DNA of 64,000 nucleotides from Bacteroides stercorirosoris (GTDB taxonomy: Bacteria > Bacteroidota > Bacteroidia > Bacteroidales > Bacteroidaceae): NCBI RefSeq assembly GCF_900142015.1, contig NZ_FQZN01000006.1, forward strand, positions 1-64,000. The letters run 5' to 3'. The notes under the pieces were generated by a model, which worked only from the letters and a program-made list of their open reading frames with translations, searched no databases and was not told the DNA's origin. A program made the translations under genes and the position numbers. Of the stretch, positions 53,008-63,087 are shown piece after piece. Positions within the stretch are counted from its first letter, which is position 1; every line of letters starts with the position of its first letter.

Positions 53008-56000
53008 TTAGAATGTAACTTCTGCTCCAAAAGTCCAAGTGCTGGAGATGGGGTATTTGGCACCTGAGTTTGCATCACCCAGTTCCGGATCCCAATATTT
53101 CACATCGTCCCAGGTCTTCAGGTTGGTGCCTTGTACGTAGAGGCGCAGGTTGGTGAGGCGCAATGACTTCAGTTGCTTCTTGTTGAACTGGTAACCGAAT
53201 TCCACGTTCTTCAGACGGAGGAAACTTGCGTCACGATACCACCAGGTGCTCGGTTGCAGGTTGTGTGCAAAAGTATTGTTGCGCAAGCGCGGGTAGAGCA
53301 CGTTGTCGTTGTAGGGATCAGATGCTTTCCAGCGGCTCATAGCCTCCATACGTGCGGAAGAAGCGTCCTTACCCTGGTTGAACGGCATGAAGTTGGATGC
53401 CTTGCTCATCAGGTTGATGGAACAGCCCGTCACACCCTGGAAGAAGATGCCGGCAAAGAATCCTTTCCATTCGGCGTTCAGTGAAAGACCATATACGCTA
53501 CGCGGGGTCTTGTCCAGATGACCGTTATGGTAGGTTTTGTCATCGTCGTTGATGACACCGTCATTGTTCAAGTCGCGGTACTTGATGTCACCGGGTGCTA
53601 CGGCTGCTCCCGGATCGGCTACACCGGATTTCAGTTGGTAGCTTTCGGCACCGCTCACAGGATCTACAGTGATGTTGAAATCATCGGGTGTATAGAGTCC
53701 GTCGGCGATGTAGAGGAAAGGAGTCCACAATGACATACCCGTGAGATCTTGGTAGCTGTATTTATGTCTGATTTCATCCGTTTCCACAATCTTGTTCTTC
53801 GCATACGTGTAGTTGGCACGGAACGTCAGGTTCAGATTGCCTACGTGTTGTTTGAAAGTCAAACTTCCGTCAACACCCTTGTTGCTTACGATACCATAGT
53901 TCTGGGTAGGGTTGGATTGCAGACCGCTCATTGAGGGAACCGTGTTACGGGTAATCAGGATGTCCTTACGACGGTTGGAGAAGTAGTCCATAGAGAGGTC
54001 TAACTGTCCGTTCAACAGACCGAGGTCGAAACCGAAGTTGGTTTTGTCCTCAATCTCCCAACGCAGGTTGGCGTAGTAGGCGCGGTTTTCGCTCAATCCG
54101 CCGAACCAGTTCTGTGCATTACCGTTTGATATGCCTGATATACCCAGGTTGAGGCCGCCGGCATCGGTGTTCATTGCTTCCTGGTAGGGGAAACGGGTAT
54201 TGCCCAACTGGTCGTTACCGGTACGTCCATAGGATGCACGCAGTTTCAAGGTACTGATTACTTTCTGTACAGGTTCGAAGAACTTTTCGTGGCTTACATA
54301 CCAGGCTCCACCCACAGCGGGGAAGATACCCCAACGGTGACCCGGGGCGAAGTTCTCACTACCTGTCATACCGAAGCTACCTTCGATGGTGTAGCGGTTG
54401 TCGTAAGTATAAGAACCACGACCTACGACGCTTTGTTTACGATAAGGAAGCAGGTTGAGGCCACCGACGTTCTGGTTCTGGGTTTCCTTTTGGTTGTAGA
54501 GCAGCAATCCCGTAACATCGTGCTTGTCGCTAAAGTTACGCTTGTAGTTGAGGGATGCCTCAATGTAGATCTTCTTGTTACCGCCGGATGAACCACTTGA
54601 GGGGTTACTCAGTGCCGAACCCGCTTCCAATGACTTGAATATCAGGTTGCCATCGGCGTCGCGTCCGGTAGCCGTAAAGGTAGCGGGCGACATGGTGCGG
54701 TTGACATACTGGTTGGAGTTGGCATCGAAGCTGACGCTACCTCTTACAGAAAGTCCCTTCGTGATGAAGTCCAGGTCTTGTTCCAACAATACCTTGCTTT
54801 GGAATGTGGCATCCCAACTCTTACTGTAACCACTGAAGTAGAGGAAGTTGTAAGGGTTCTGACGAAGACCCGAATTGTCATAGTTGGGGTGCTGTGCGGC
54901 TGAACCGTCCGAATAGATCTGCGGATAGAGGTGCACAGGTTGCAATGTCATACCACCGAAGATGTCAGCGGCTGTCTTGGAGGGAGCCGTACGGTTGATG
55001 TACTGTCCGGACATATCTACAGACATGCGGGTGGTCTTGCTCAGTTCGAAGTCGATATTGGAACGCAGGTTGTAGCGGTCGAAGCTGATGTTTGAATCGT
55101 AGTCGGCGTTCTTCTTCTCTTTATATACACCGTCTTGCGTATAGTAGGCACCCGATACGAAGAAGCGTACGCGGTCGCCACCACCACGGAAGTTGATGGT
55201 GTAGCGTTGGCTGCTGGTGTGGTCGCGCAACATGCTCATCCAGTCTGCATCCGGATAGAGGTCGGGGTCTACACCGCTACGGTATTTTTCCAGGTCAGCA
55301 TCGCTCACCGGTGCTGTGTAGTTGGCGCGCGGGTTGCCGTTGCTGTTCCAGTCTGCTTCGTTGTATAAGCTCAAATAGTCGTAAGAACTCATGAGGTTGG
55401 GCAGGCGGAGCGGCGTGGCGTAGCCGTATTCGGCTGACATGCTGACAACCGTCTTCTGTGATTTACCACGTTTGGAAGTAATCAATACTACACCGTTAGC
55501 ACCTTCGGCACCATACACGGCCGTTGCGGCGGCATCCTTCAGAATAGAGAATGTTTCGATTTCATCTACGTCAATGTCATTCATTTTACGGGGTACACCG
55601 TCTACCAATACCAGTGGGTCTGTTCCACCGGCATACGAACTGATACCACGGATAAAGAACTGAGCATCGTCCCAACCCGGTTCACCCGAACGCTGTACGG
55701 CAATCAGACCGGACAGCTTACCGGCGATGTTGTTGGTAAGGTTGGCGCTCTTAACACTCAATTGAGCCGGTCCTACGGTTGACATGGAGCTTACTACGCT
55801 CTCTTTCTTCTGCTTACCGTAACCCACAACCACTACTTCTTCCGTGGCGATGGCATCCATCTCCATTCGGAGGTTAAAAGTGGTTTCGTCGGCTTTCACT
55901 CTGTGATCTACACTGACGAATCCGATATAGCTGAATTCCAGCACTTCGCCGGGAGCTGCTTCGATGGAGTATCGTCCCTCGACATCACTGATGACACCGC

Positions 56001-56202
56001 GGTTGGTGGTACCTTGTACCCTGACGGTGGCACCGATGATGGGGTCACCATTGGAATCGGTCAACAAACCGCTGATGCGTTGTTTTTGTTGCTGTACGGT
56101 TTCAATACCGTTGGCTTCGTCAGCAGCGCTGGCGCGTAGAGTGGCAGGTTGTGCTACCAAACCAAGGGCAAACATGGCTGCTATATAATATCTTTTTTTC
56201 AT
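53008..56202 (-). CDS. SusC-like TonB-dependent receptor (second locus)
   Basis: A 1064-residue outer-membrane importer. Seen: signal peptide (1-26 or so, ASAADEANG after it), a carboxypeptidase-D regulatory-like domain (about 43-120; ISGLLTDSNGDPIIGATV), the EEVVVVGYGKQ Ton-box region, a plug with RGISSYAGGTDPLVLVDG, and a barrel ending STWTFGAEVTF. Imports glycan fragments made by surface enzymes together with SusD. It is 42 bp downstream of the surface glycan-binding lipoprotein gene. Confidence 0.95.
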   Translation of the reverse strand: MKKRYYIAAMFALGLVAQPATLRASAADEANGIETVQQQKQRISGLLTDSNGDPIIGATVRVQGTTNRGVISDVEGRYSIEAAPGEVLEFSYIGFVSVDHRVKADETTFNLRMEMDAIATEEVVVVGYGKQKKESVVSSMSTVGPAQLSVKSANLTNNIAGKLSGLIAVQRSGEPGWDDAQFFIRGISSYAGGTDPLVLVDGVPRKMNDIDVDEIETFSILKDAAATAVYGAEGANGVVLITSKRGKSQKTVVSMSAEYGYATPLRLPNLMSSYDYLSLYNEADWNSNGNPRANYTAPVSDADLEKYRSGVDPDLYPDADWMSMLRDHTSSQRYTINFRGGGDRVRFFVSGAYYTQDGVYKEKKNADYDSNISFDRYNLRSNIDFELSKTTRMSVDMSGQYINRTAPSKTAADIFGGMTLQPVHLYPQIYSDGSAAQHPNYDNSGLRQNPYNFLYFSGYSKSWDATFQSKVLLEQDLDFITKGLSVRGSVSFDANSNQYVNRTMSPATFTATGRDADGNLIFKSLEAGSALSNPSSGSSGGNKKIYIEASLNYKRNFSDKHDVTGLLLYNQKETQNQNVGGLNLLPYRKQSVVGRGSYTYDNRYTIEGSFGMTGSENFAPGHRWGIFPAVGGAWYVSHEKFFEPVQKVISTLKLRASYGRTGNDQLGNTRFPYQEAMNTDAGGLNLGISGISNGNAQNWFGGLSENRAYYANLRWEIEDKTNFGFDLGLLNGQLDLSMDYFSNRRKDILITRNTVPSMSGLQSNPTQNYGIVSNKGVDGSLTFKQHVGNLNLTFRANYTYAKNKIVETDEIRHKYSYQDLTGMSLWTPFLYIADGLYTPDDFNITVDPVSGAESYQLKSGVADPGAAVAPGDIKYRDLNNDGVINDDDKTYHNGHLDKTPRSVYGLSLNAEWKGFFAGIFFQGVTGCSINLMSKASNFMPFNQGKDASSARMEAMSRWKASDPYNDNVLYPRLRNNTFAHNLQPSTWWYRDASFLRLKNVEFGYQFNKKQLKSLRLTNLRLYVQGTNLKTWDDVKYWDPELGDANSGAKYPISSTWTFGAEVTF

Positions 56203-56244
56203 ATATCTATACTTAATTGTTTATCTATACTTTAAGAAAGTTGG

Positions 56245-57642
56245 TCATTCGTCCATTTCATACAAGGGGAGTTCGTCCAAGGCCTTTATCCAGAGTCCGT
56301 TCGGGCTGGTGCTGGTTTCTACAGTCATCACCATGTATTTGCCGGCGGGCCAGGCATCGTTGGCGTTGAAGTTACCGTCACTGGCGTACTTGATGTAATT
56401 GCCGCCTTCTTTTGCACTATATGCTCCGGGACCTATCCATTCCAATCCCCATCCTTTCTGTCCGAAGAACTTGAAGTTGACGCCATTTACGTTTTGCCCT
56501 ACAAGCATTATCAGTTCATACTTGGTATCGGTGAGCGGAACCAGGTTGAATGCTTTGCCCGTGTTCCAGTTAATGTTGTTCTGAGCGTATGATGGGAATC
56601 CTATCTTATCATTACCAATCACCCACATAGCAGTGGCATTCTGTGTGCTTGATGAAGAAGCGTTTTCCAACTGTTCCATCATGATTGCTTTCATACCTTT
56701 ATCCAGCGTGAGTTTGTACTTACCGTCTCTTCCGCGGAAGTGGAGCAGAGTTTCGTCTCCATCTACGAGGTCAAACCAGGTGGGGTTCTTCCAAAGTTCG
56801 GCATACTCTTCTTTGATGCCGCTGATTTTGATGATGTCGTCCTTCTTGAATTCGGTCTCAACGTAGAATACATTGCCCGATCCGTCGAATTCCATAAACT
56901 TGTTCTGCGTGTCGAAGCGTATACCGAATTTCGGGAATGGGGCACCTTCAAAAGTCAGGGTGTTGAATGTGATTTCATACTTGCCGTCTTCATCATAGCC
57001 TGTGGTTTCGAAGCCGATACCTTTGGGGGCATTGAGGGCTATCTTGCCATTGTCCATACCGAATTGCAATTTGTTGCCTTGCAGGTAGGGGTTGTTTGTC
57101 CCGTCAGAATAGGCCGGTGCTATGATAGATGCTTCCATGTCGGCCGGGAAAGCTTCACGTGCTTTGTATTCATACTCTTTGCCGGGGACAGGAGTCATGG
57201 TGTATTCTTTGCCATTGGCAGCCACCAACTTCAATGTTTTGTACTTGGGTCGTTCGATGGCAACGGTCATTTCTTTGCTGTCGTTGCTGAAACGCTCGTT
57301 CTGGATGCGCAGGATAACCTTTGCATCTCCGTCGGGTGTGTTTTTCTGGTAGGGGGCCAGTACTTTTCCGCTGTACTTTCCATCGGCTTTCAGACTGTAG
57401 AAAGCTTCGGATACCATTTCTTCTCCATAATAGAGTTGAACCTTGGCCTGGTTGATTTTCACGCCTCCGCTTTTTACTTCGAAGTCGAAGGTGATGCTAT
57501 CGCCCATGTAAGCTTTTTCACTGCCTACAAAGGATACGATAGTCGAGCTGCCGTGATCATCGAACTGGTCAATCTCATCTTTGCACGATGTCATGCCGAT
57601 AAGGCTGAGTGCCATCATGCCGAGCAAAAATCGATTTCTCAT
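56245..57642 (-). CDS. Surface glycan-binding lipoprotein (DUF5125/DUF5121-type SGBP)
   Basis: A 465-residue lipoprotein, lipobox GMTSC with Cys20. Seen: an N-terminal Ig-like domain (about 35-130; VSFVGSEKAYMGDSITFDF), a central region (FGMDNGKIALNAPKGIGFET) and a C-terminal region (about 340-465; FFGQKGWGLEWIGPGAY) resembling SusE/F-type modules with exposed aromatic residues. This layout matches the SGBP found in the Bacteroides thetaiotaomicron beta-1,6-glucan locus as I recall it. It lies between GH30 and susC and should hold glycan at the cell surface. Ligand is not proven. Confidence 0.8.
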   Translation of the reverse strand: MRNRFLLGMMALSLIGMTSCKDEIDQFDDHGSSTIVSFVGSEKAYMGDSITFDFEVKSGGVKINQAKVQLYYGEEMVSEAFYSLKADGKYSGKVLAPYQKNTPDGDAKVILRIQNERFSNDSKEMTVAIERPKYKTLKLVAANGKEYTMTPVPGKEYEYKAREAFPADMEASIIAPAYSDGTNNPYLQGNKLQFGMDNGKIALNAPKGIGFETTGYDEDGKYEITFNTLTFEGAPFPKFGIRFDTQNKFMEFDGSGNVFYVETEFKKDDIIKISGIKEEYAELWKNPTWFDLVDGDETLLHFRGRDGKYKLTLDKGMKAIMMEQLENASSSSTQNATAMWVIGNDKIGFPSYAQNNINWNTGKAFNLVPLTDTKYELIMLVGQNVNGVNFKFFGQKGWGLEWIGPGAYSAKEGGNYIKYASDGNFNANDAWPAGKYMVMTVETSTSPNGLWIKALDELPLYEMDE

Positions 57643-57693
57643 AATCTATAAATTTAAAATTAAAAAAAGTGATGTATTATATTTAAGTCTCTG

Positions 57694-59247
57694 TTATTTC
57701 CATTTGAAAGAGTTTACCGAGCGCGGCTGCAAGTTGCAGTTTGCCGAGTGCTTCTTGCCTGAGGCGTCGGGGGCGGTGAGCACGATACTCTTGGCCGAAC
57801 TGCTTTTGTTGATGATGACAAAGGCATAGCTTCCATCTGTATTCTTGAAGGCGCTGTAGGCAATGTCATTGTCGGTGTATCCGCTTGTCCCGATTCGTAC
57901 GGCATCGGGCTTTACCACTGCTGAGAGGTGACAGATCATGTAGTAGTGCGAATTCATGTAAATGGTCTTCAAGTCGCTCATGTTCAGGTCTACGGCTCCG
58001 AAGCAGGTTTGGCATCCACCGGGACGGTTGGGCTGCCCGCCGTTGTTGCTGGGTACGGCTCCGTTGAAGTCTGTCTCCAGCATCAGGTTCCAGATGGTCA
58101 CTGCGCTGCAATAGTTGTTGATGGTGCCTATACCGATGCTTTCCATATTGGAAAGGAGGGTTTTGGTCAGGTCGTGGCCGTTATTCCAAGTGCCGATGGA
58201 AGATTCTGTAAAGATCAGGTCTTTCTCGGGGGCACGCTGGTAGACGTTGAGCAGTTCGCTGCGGTTGCCTCCATAGTCGTGGTAGGCGGCTCCGGCCAGG
58301 TATTTGGCAGCTTCGGGATCGTTGTATATCTGGTAGGGATAACCATTCTGGTCACCCTTGTTATCATAATTATAGTTGTGGTCGTAGGCGTAGATTCTGG
58401 TGGAAAGTCCGGCTGCCTCGAAGGCGGGGCCCAGCACTTTCACGAAGTCACGCTGTTCTTTCCATTCCATCACCAGCGAGGCCGAGTTTTTGTTGTTGAG
58501 AGGTTCGTTCTGTATGGTGACGGCGTTGATGGGGATGCCGGCTGCCTGGAATGCTTGTACCCACTTCACGAAGTAGGTGGCATAGTCGGCGTAGTATTCG
58601 GGTTTCAACTGCCCGGCGGTGTATTCCCGGTTTTGATAGACAGGGTATTTCTGATAGTCTTTCATCCATAGAGGGCAGGTCCAGGGTGAAGCCAGTATGC
58701 GGATATTCGGATTGATGGCTATGATTTCCTTTAATATAGGTATCACGTAATCTGTTTCTTCCGAAGTCAGGGCGAAGTTCTCTATGCCCGGTGTGTCGCA
58801 GCAGGTATATTCTCTTAAGGAGAAGTCGGAGCAGCCGATGGCAATGCGCACATAGCTGCTTCCGTAGCCTTCGGTCTGCGAATAGGTCTTTTTGAGGAAG
58901 GCTGTCCGGTCTTCCTGTTTCATCAGTTTTAGGCAGAAAGCTGATGAGCCTGTGAGTGCAGCTCCGAATCCCTGCATGGTCTGGTAGGTCTGCTCTGGAT
59001 TCAGCAGAATGTTTTTGGGTGACATACTGGCTTGGGGTTCGAATTCCACCGTAGATTCCTTTAGATCATAGGTACGGGTGTCAGTGGTGGTAAGCATATA
59101 GGCTTGTAGACCGATAGGGGGCTCCGGATTTTCACCACCGGGTGTTTCGGGGGGATTTGTTTCGTCGTTGTCCGACCCGCATGCACTGCCGCTGATGAGC
59201 AGGCTGAATAGGAACACGCACGTGAATAGATAAGATGCTTTTTTCAT
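57694..59247 (-). CDS. GH30 family (subfamily 3-like) surface lipoprotein endo-beta-1,6-glucanase
   Basis: A 517-residue lipoprotein, lipobox SGSAC with Cys23, followed by a Pro/Glu-rich linker (TNPPETPGGENPEPP). The barrel has acid/base Glu248 in IQNEPL and nucleophile Glu348 in IFTESSIG; the C-terminal beta-sandwich follows. It aligns along its length with the GH30 at 21240-22715, but differs in lipidation. GH30_3 enzymes of this form cut beta-1,6-glucan, and this is the first gene of the minus-strand PUL, which reads from a -7 box at 59293-59300. Confidence 0.92.
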   Translation of the reverse strand: MKKASYLFTCVFLFSLLISGSACGSDNDETNPPETPGGENPEPPIGLQAYMLTTTDTRTYDLKESTVEFEPQASMSPKNILLNPEQTYQTMQGFGAALTGSSAFCLKLMKQEDRTAFLKKTYSQTEGYGSSYVRIAIGCSDFSLREYTCCDTPGIENFALTSEETDYVIPILKEIIAINPNIRILASPWTCPLWMKDYQKYPVYQNREYTAGQLKPEYYADYATYFVKWVQAFQAAGIPINAVTIQNEPLNNKNSASLVMEWKEQRDFVKVLGPAFEAAGLSTRIYAYDHNYNYDNKGDQNGYPYQIYNDPEAAKYLAGAAYHDYGGNRSELLNVYQRAPEKDLIFTESSIGTWNNGHDLTKTLLSNMESIGIGTINNYCSAVTIWNLMLETDFNGAVPSNNGGQPNRPGGCQTCFGAVDLNMSDLKTIYMNSHYYMICHLSAVVKPDAVRIGTSGYTDNDIAYSAFKNTDGSYAFVIINKSSSAKSIVLTAPDASGKKHSANCNLQPRSVNSFKWK

Positions 59248-59292
59248 GTTAGTATGACTTAATTAGGTTTAACAAAATGGTTTTATCCGCTG

Positions 59293-59300
59293 CAAATATA
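59293..59300 (-). promoter_or_regulatory. -7 box (TATATTTG) of the PUL operon
   Basis: A perfect TAnnTTTG on the minus strand, 45 bp before the GH30 ATG, in the intergenic region shared with the divergent regulator. Confidence 0.5.
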
Positions 59301-59474
59301 TGCGTGTAATGAGGTTGTTTCCTAAAAAAACGCTACATCAAAACTTTCTCATTGATTAGTTTTGACTACATCAGAACTTTCTCTTGGCTTAATTATTTAA
59401 TTGATAATTAAATGTTTATTATAATAAATTAGCTACATCTGAAAATAATTCTTTTATTTATAGATAAAATACTC

Positions 59475-59482
59475 TATCTTTG
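59475..59482 (+). promoter_or_regulatory. -7 box (TATCTTTG) of the regulator gene
   Basis: A perfect TAnnTTTG, 28 bp before the regulator ATG at 59511. No certain -33 TTTG. Confidence 0.5.
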
Positions 59483-59510
59483 TTTTTATAAGAATGAAAC
59501 GTTAACTGCT

Positions 59511-62387
59511 ATGAAACAAAAGCTCTCTTGTTTTTATATTCTTCTCATCTTTATATCTATTCCTGTAAGTGCCGGATGGCAACGTCCCGTGAGTAACTAT
59601 ACCCGCCATACTTATAAAGCCGGTAATCAGAATTGGAATATTCAGCAGCATGATAATGGCTGGATATATGCAGCAAATAATAAAGGACTATTGGAGTTTG
59701 ATGGTGTAGAGTGGAATATTTACCCGATTCATAATGCTAAAACGCGTGCGGTAAAGGTGGGGTATGACGGACGGATTTATATCGGTGGAATGGAGCAATT
59801 TGGTTATTTTACGCCAAATCGTCTTGGCGGGTTGGAGTATACTTGCCTTTCTGATAGCTTATCTCCCAATGTGAATGTGGGAGTCATTTGGAATATTCTG
59901 CTGGATAGAGACCGGGTATATTTTCAATCGGATCGTCATTTCTTTTATATAGAGAAAGATGTGGTGAATAGAATAGATTATTCTTCGGAGATCTATACTT
60001 CATTGATTGTACAGAACAAGCTATATATTGTTTCCGCTGAAGGGTTGTTGGTGTTAAACGGGACAGAATTCAGACGGGTATCGGATTCTTCGACAATAGG
60101 CGCTACGGTTAAGATTGGAGGACTATTACCCTATCAGGACAGTCTGCTGGTAGTGACCCGGGATAATGGTCTTTTCATTCATGATGGCACTTCTTTCACT
60201 AAATATCCCACTGTAGCCGAAGAGTTTTGCCGTAAAAACCGGATCTTTTGTGCGGCGTTGCAAGATTCATTGCTGGCATTGGGCAGCATTCAAGGTGGAG
60301 TTTGTCTTTTAAATCTGAAGACGAATGAAATGGAGGTGATATCTACGGAGAATGGTTTGCAAAACAAAACGGTGTTAAGTATGATGTTTGATAAGGCCGG
60401 TAGTCTCTGGTTAGGTTTGGATAATGGCATCGATTGCATTCATTTGAATGCACGGCTTGCTTCACTCTATGGAGGTAAACCGGTGATCGGTTCGGGGTAT
60501 GCTTCATGTAGTTATCGCGATAAATTCTATTTTGCAACGAATCAAGGTTTGTATTGTTCTACTCTCCCGGAACAGTTGAGCCAGAGAAATCCTATTAACT
60601 TTGTACCGGGTACGGGTGGTCAGATGTGGTCGCTTCACCAGTACGACGATAAGCTTTTCTGTTGTTCGGATAATGGCATCTTTATAATAGATGGAGATCG
60701 TATGGAGTATCTTAATAATCCTAAAGGTGTATGGGGGGTAGTTCCGGTAGATGCCCGGAAAGACGTGCTGATTGCGGGAACTTATAGCGGGTTGTATTTG
60801 CTTACAAAAAAAGGAGCGGATTGGACGGTAGAAAGTTATATAGAAGGTTTCAGCCGTTCATGTAAGGATATGCTGATGGAAAATTCTACCCATATTCTAT
60901 GGATAGGAAATAAAGAGAATGGAGTTTCCCGTTTGACTTTGACAGACGACTTACGAAAGGTAGAAAAAATAAAGGATTACAATAGTATAAACTTTCCACG
61001 TGGTTATGATGCATGCTTGCTGCGGGTGAAGGATGAAGTAACTATAGCTTCCCATTATGGTTTATGGCGCTATGATCAGAGTCGTGACTGTCTGGAAGCA
61101 TGTACCTGGCTCGAGCAATTATTGGAAGGCAAGGCAGCATATACCTATATGAAGATAGATTCATTGCAGAATATCTGGTACGTAGTGGATGGTGCATTGA
61201 AAGTGTTGCATTATGATGCCGTTAAGCGGGAATATCGTCGGGTGAATAATGAATTGTTTTTGAAGGGGGCATTGATAGAGAACTTTGAAGATGTACATCT
61301 TTATAAAGCTAATCAGGCAATTGTCGGAACAGAAGAGGGCTTTTCATTGATAAAAATGGATAGTTTGCAGACGCAGCGCCCACCGCTGACTTTGCAAATC
61401 AGAAAAGTGTATCTGACGGGATTACGTGATTCTCTTATTTATGGTCGCAGTTATTTGTATGATACGGCTCCAATAGTGATTCCTTATTCTCAGAATTCGA
61501 TGAGGATAGAATATAGTGTGAATAATTATAATAAGGCACAGACGGTCTTATATTCATATCAGTTAAGTGTAGGCGGTGAGAAAGAAGCCTGGAGCGAATA
61601 CAGTGAGAATAATGTGAAAGAATTCACAGGTTTGCATGAAGGCAAGTATGTGTTTAGTGTGAAGTTGTTGACTGATGGGGATCAGGAACCGGTGGAGACT
61701 TCTTTTGCTTTTGAAATCCTGCCGCCCTGGTATCGTACATGGTGGAGCTATCTGGTGTATTCGGTAGTTGTAGTATTGTTGTTTTACTATATGTATTATC
61801 GTATTTCAGAAGGCCGTAAGCGTTTGTTGATGCAAAAAGAACTGGAACTTTACCGGCAAGAACAGAAATTCCAGAAGGAGAGTGATTTGAAAGATAAGAA
61901 GATTGATATACTGAAGGAAGAAAATTTGCAGTCAGAGTTACGCCATAAATCAGAAGAATTGATTCGTACTACACTCAATATTGTGCGCAAGAATGAAATC
62001 CTGTTGGATATCAAGAAAGAGGTGCTGGGCATTTCCCATTCCATCAGTGAAGAGAATCTTGTCTCCCTTCGCCGGAAGACACTCCGGTTGTTGGGACAGA
62101 TTGATACGAACATTGAGCATGATGACGATTTGCAGGCTTTTCAGAGTACTTTTGATTCGGTTCATCATGATTTCTTCAAAAAACTGGAAGAGACATTCCC
62201 CGAACTGAATAATAAAGAAAAATTGCTTTGTGCTTATATCAAGATGAATCTGCTTTCTAAGGAGATTGCTCCGCTGCTGAATATCTCTTTGCGCGGAGTC
62301 GAAATCAGCCGTTACCGTCTGCGCAAAAAGTTAGGTATAGAAGAAGGAGGAAATCTTGCGGAGTTCCTGCAAAAGTTCTCAAAATGA
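59511..62387 (+). CDS. Propeller-sensor LuxR-type transmembrane regulator without kinase
   Basis: A 958-residue membrane regulator. Seen: signal peptide (1-21), propeller-type sensor repeats (about 40-615), a Y_Y_Y-like domain (about 640-735), a membrane helix (743-763), coiled coil (765-830) and C-terminal HTH (about 900-955; LLSKEIAPLLNISLRGVEIS) of the LuxR type. There is no HisKA, HATPase or receiver domain, so ligand binding must pass straight through the membrane to the HTH, unlike the HTCS at 820-5118. It diverges from the PUL starting with GH30, matching the usual position of a local regulator. Confidence 0.9.
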   Translation: MKQKLSCFYILLIFISIPVSAGWQRPVSNYTRHTYKAGNQNWNIQQHDNGWIYAANNKGLLEFDGVEWNIYPIHNAKTRAVKVGYDGRIYIGGMEQFGYFTPNRLGGLEYTCLSDSLSPNVNVGVIWNILLDRDRVYFQSDRHFFYIEKDVVNRIDYSSEIYTSLIVQNKLYIVSAEGLLVLNGTEFRRVSDSSTIGATVKIGGLLPYQDSLLVVTRDNGLFIHDGTSFTKYPTVAEEFCRKNRIFCAALQDSLLALGSIQGGVCLLNLKTNEMEVISTENGLQNKTVLSMMFDKAGSLWLGLDNGIDCIHLNARLASLYGGKPVIGSGYASCSYRDKFYFATNQGLYCSTLPEQLSQRNPINFVPGTGGQMWSLHQYDDKLFCCSDNGIFIIDGDRMEYLNNPKGVWGVVPVDARKDVLIAGTYSGLYLLTKKGADWTVESYIEGFSRSCKDMLMENSTHILWIGNKENGVSRLTLTDDLRKVEKIKDYNSINFPRGYDACLLRVKDEVTIASHYGLWRYDQSRDCLEACTWLEQLLEGKAAYTYMKIDSLQNIWYVVDGALKVLHYDAVKREYRRVNNELFLKGALIENFEDVHLYKANQAIVGTEEGFSLIKMDSLQTQRPPLTLQIRKVYLTGLRDSLIYGRSYLYDTAPIVIPYSQNSMRIEYSVNNYNKAQTVLYSYQLSVGGEKEAWSEYSENNVKEFTGLHEGKYVFSVKLLTDGDQEPVETSFAFEILPPWYRTWWSYLVYSVVVVLLFYYMYYRISEGRKRLLMQKELELYRQEQKFQKESDLKDKKIDILKEENLQSELRHKSEELIRTTLNIVRKNEILLDIKKEVLGISHSISEENLVSLRRKTLRLLGQIDTNIEHDDDLQAFQSTFDSVHHDFFKKLEETFPELNNKEKLLCAYIKMNLLSKEIAPLLNISLRGVEISRYRLRKKLGIEEGGNLAEFLQKFSK

Positions 62388-62414
62388 CACCTGAAAGTTC
62401 TGGTGGTTACAATT

Positions 62415-63056
62415 TTATCTGTTGCAAATAGATTGTTGTAACACCAGCAGGCTTTCCGGACCCATATTGAATAATAAGTCGACGATGCTGAGATTGGGCA
62501 GGAAACCGAGACGTTCCTGAAAAACCTGATAATAAGGTTGTGCCGTGAACTCCGGATCTTCCTTACGGAAATCTTTCTTCGGATGGATGCGATCACGGAA
62601 ATCGTCTTCATTGACGGTGAAAGTGGTCTTATATTCTGTGGTGCGCTCCATGTCAGGCTGTATGTCTATCAGCGAACAGATGAGGCGGCACAATTCCTCG
62701 TTGAAATCGGCTAAGAACTCATACTTCTTTTCATAGAAAGGACGGAAGTCGTCTTTGTAATATTCAAAAAAGGGGGTGTGGTTGTAGGAAGAAGACAAGG
62801 CATTCCAGTGAAGGTGCCGCCAGTTTCCGTGGTCGGAGATGCGGATATCGCGGAAGGGACATTTCAGGGTATCGGGCTTTACAGTGGGGATGGAAAGAGC
62901 TAACTCACCGTCGGGTGCTGCAATGGTGCAACGGTTGCGGTAGGTTTGTTTCACATAGTGGTCATGCTGTTCGATAAAAACTTTATCATATGCCAATAGT
63001 TTGGCGTAATATTCTACAGGTGCCAGATAGGCGGAAGAAAGATATATCGTTTTCAT
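62415..63056 (-). CDS. WbqC-family protein
   Basis: A 213-residue cytoplasmic protein with the WbqC pattern: SSAYLAPVEYYAKLLAYDKV at the N-terminus, QTYRNRCTIAAPDGELALSI, WRHLHWNALSSSYNHTPFFE and a final NLSIVDLLFNMGPE. The family occurs near O-antigen genes in other bacteria; here it is next to a signal-peptidase-like gene, an arrangement I have seen in Bacteroides genomes. Biochemical role is not established. It is 31 bp after the signal-peptidase-like gene and converges with the regulator. Confidence 0.85.
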   Translation of the reverse strand: MKTIYLSSAYLAPVEYYAKLLAYDKVFIEQHDHYVKQTYRNRCTIAAPDGELALSIPTVKPDTLKCPFRDIRISDHGNWRHLHWNALSSSYNHTPFFEYYKDDFRPFYEKKYEFLADFNEELCRLICSLIDIQPDMERTTEYKTTFTVNEDDFRDRIHPKKDFRKEDPEFTAQPYYQVFQERLGFLPNLSIVDLLFNMGPESLLVLQQSICNR

Positions 63057-63087
63057 TTCATTTATATTTTCAGTGATTGTTCCTCCC

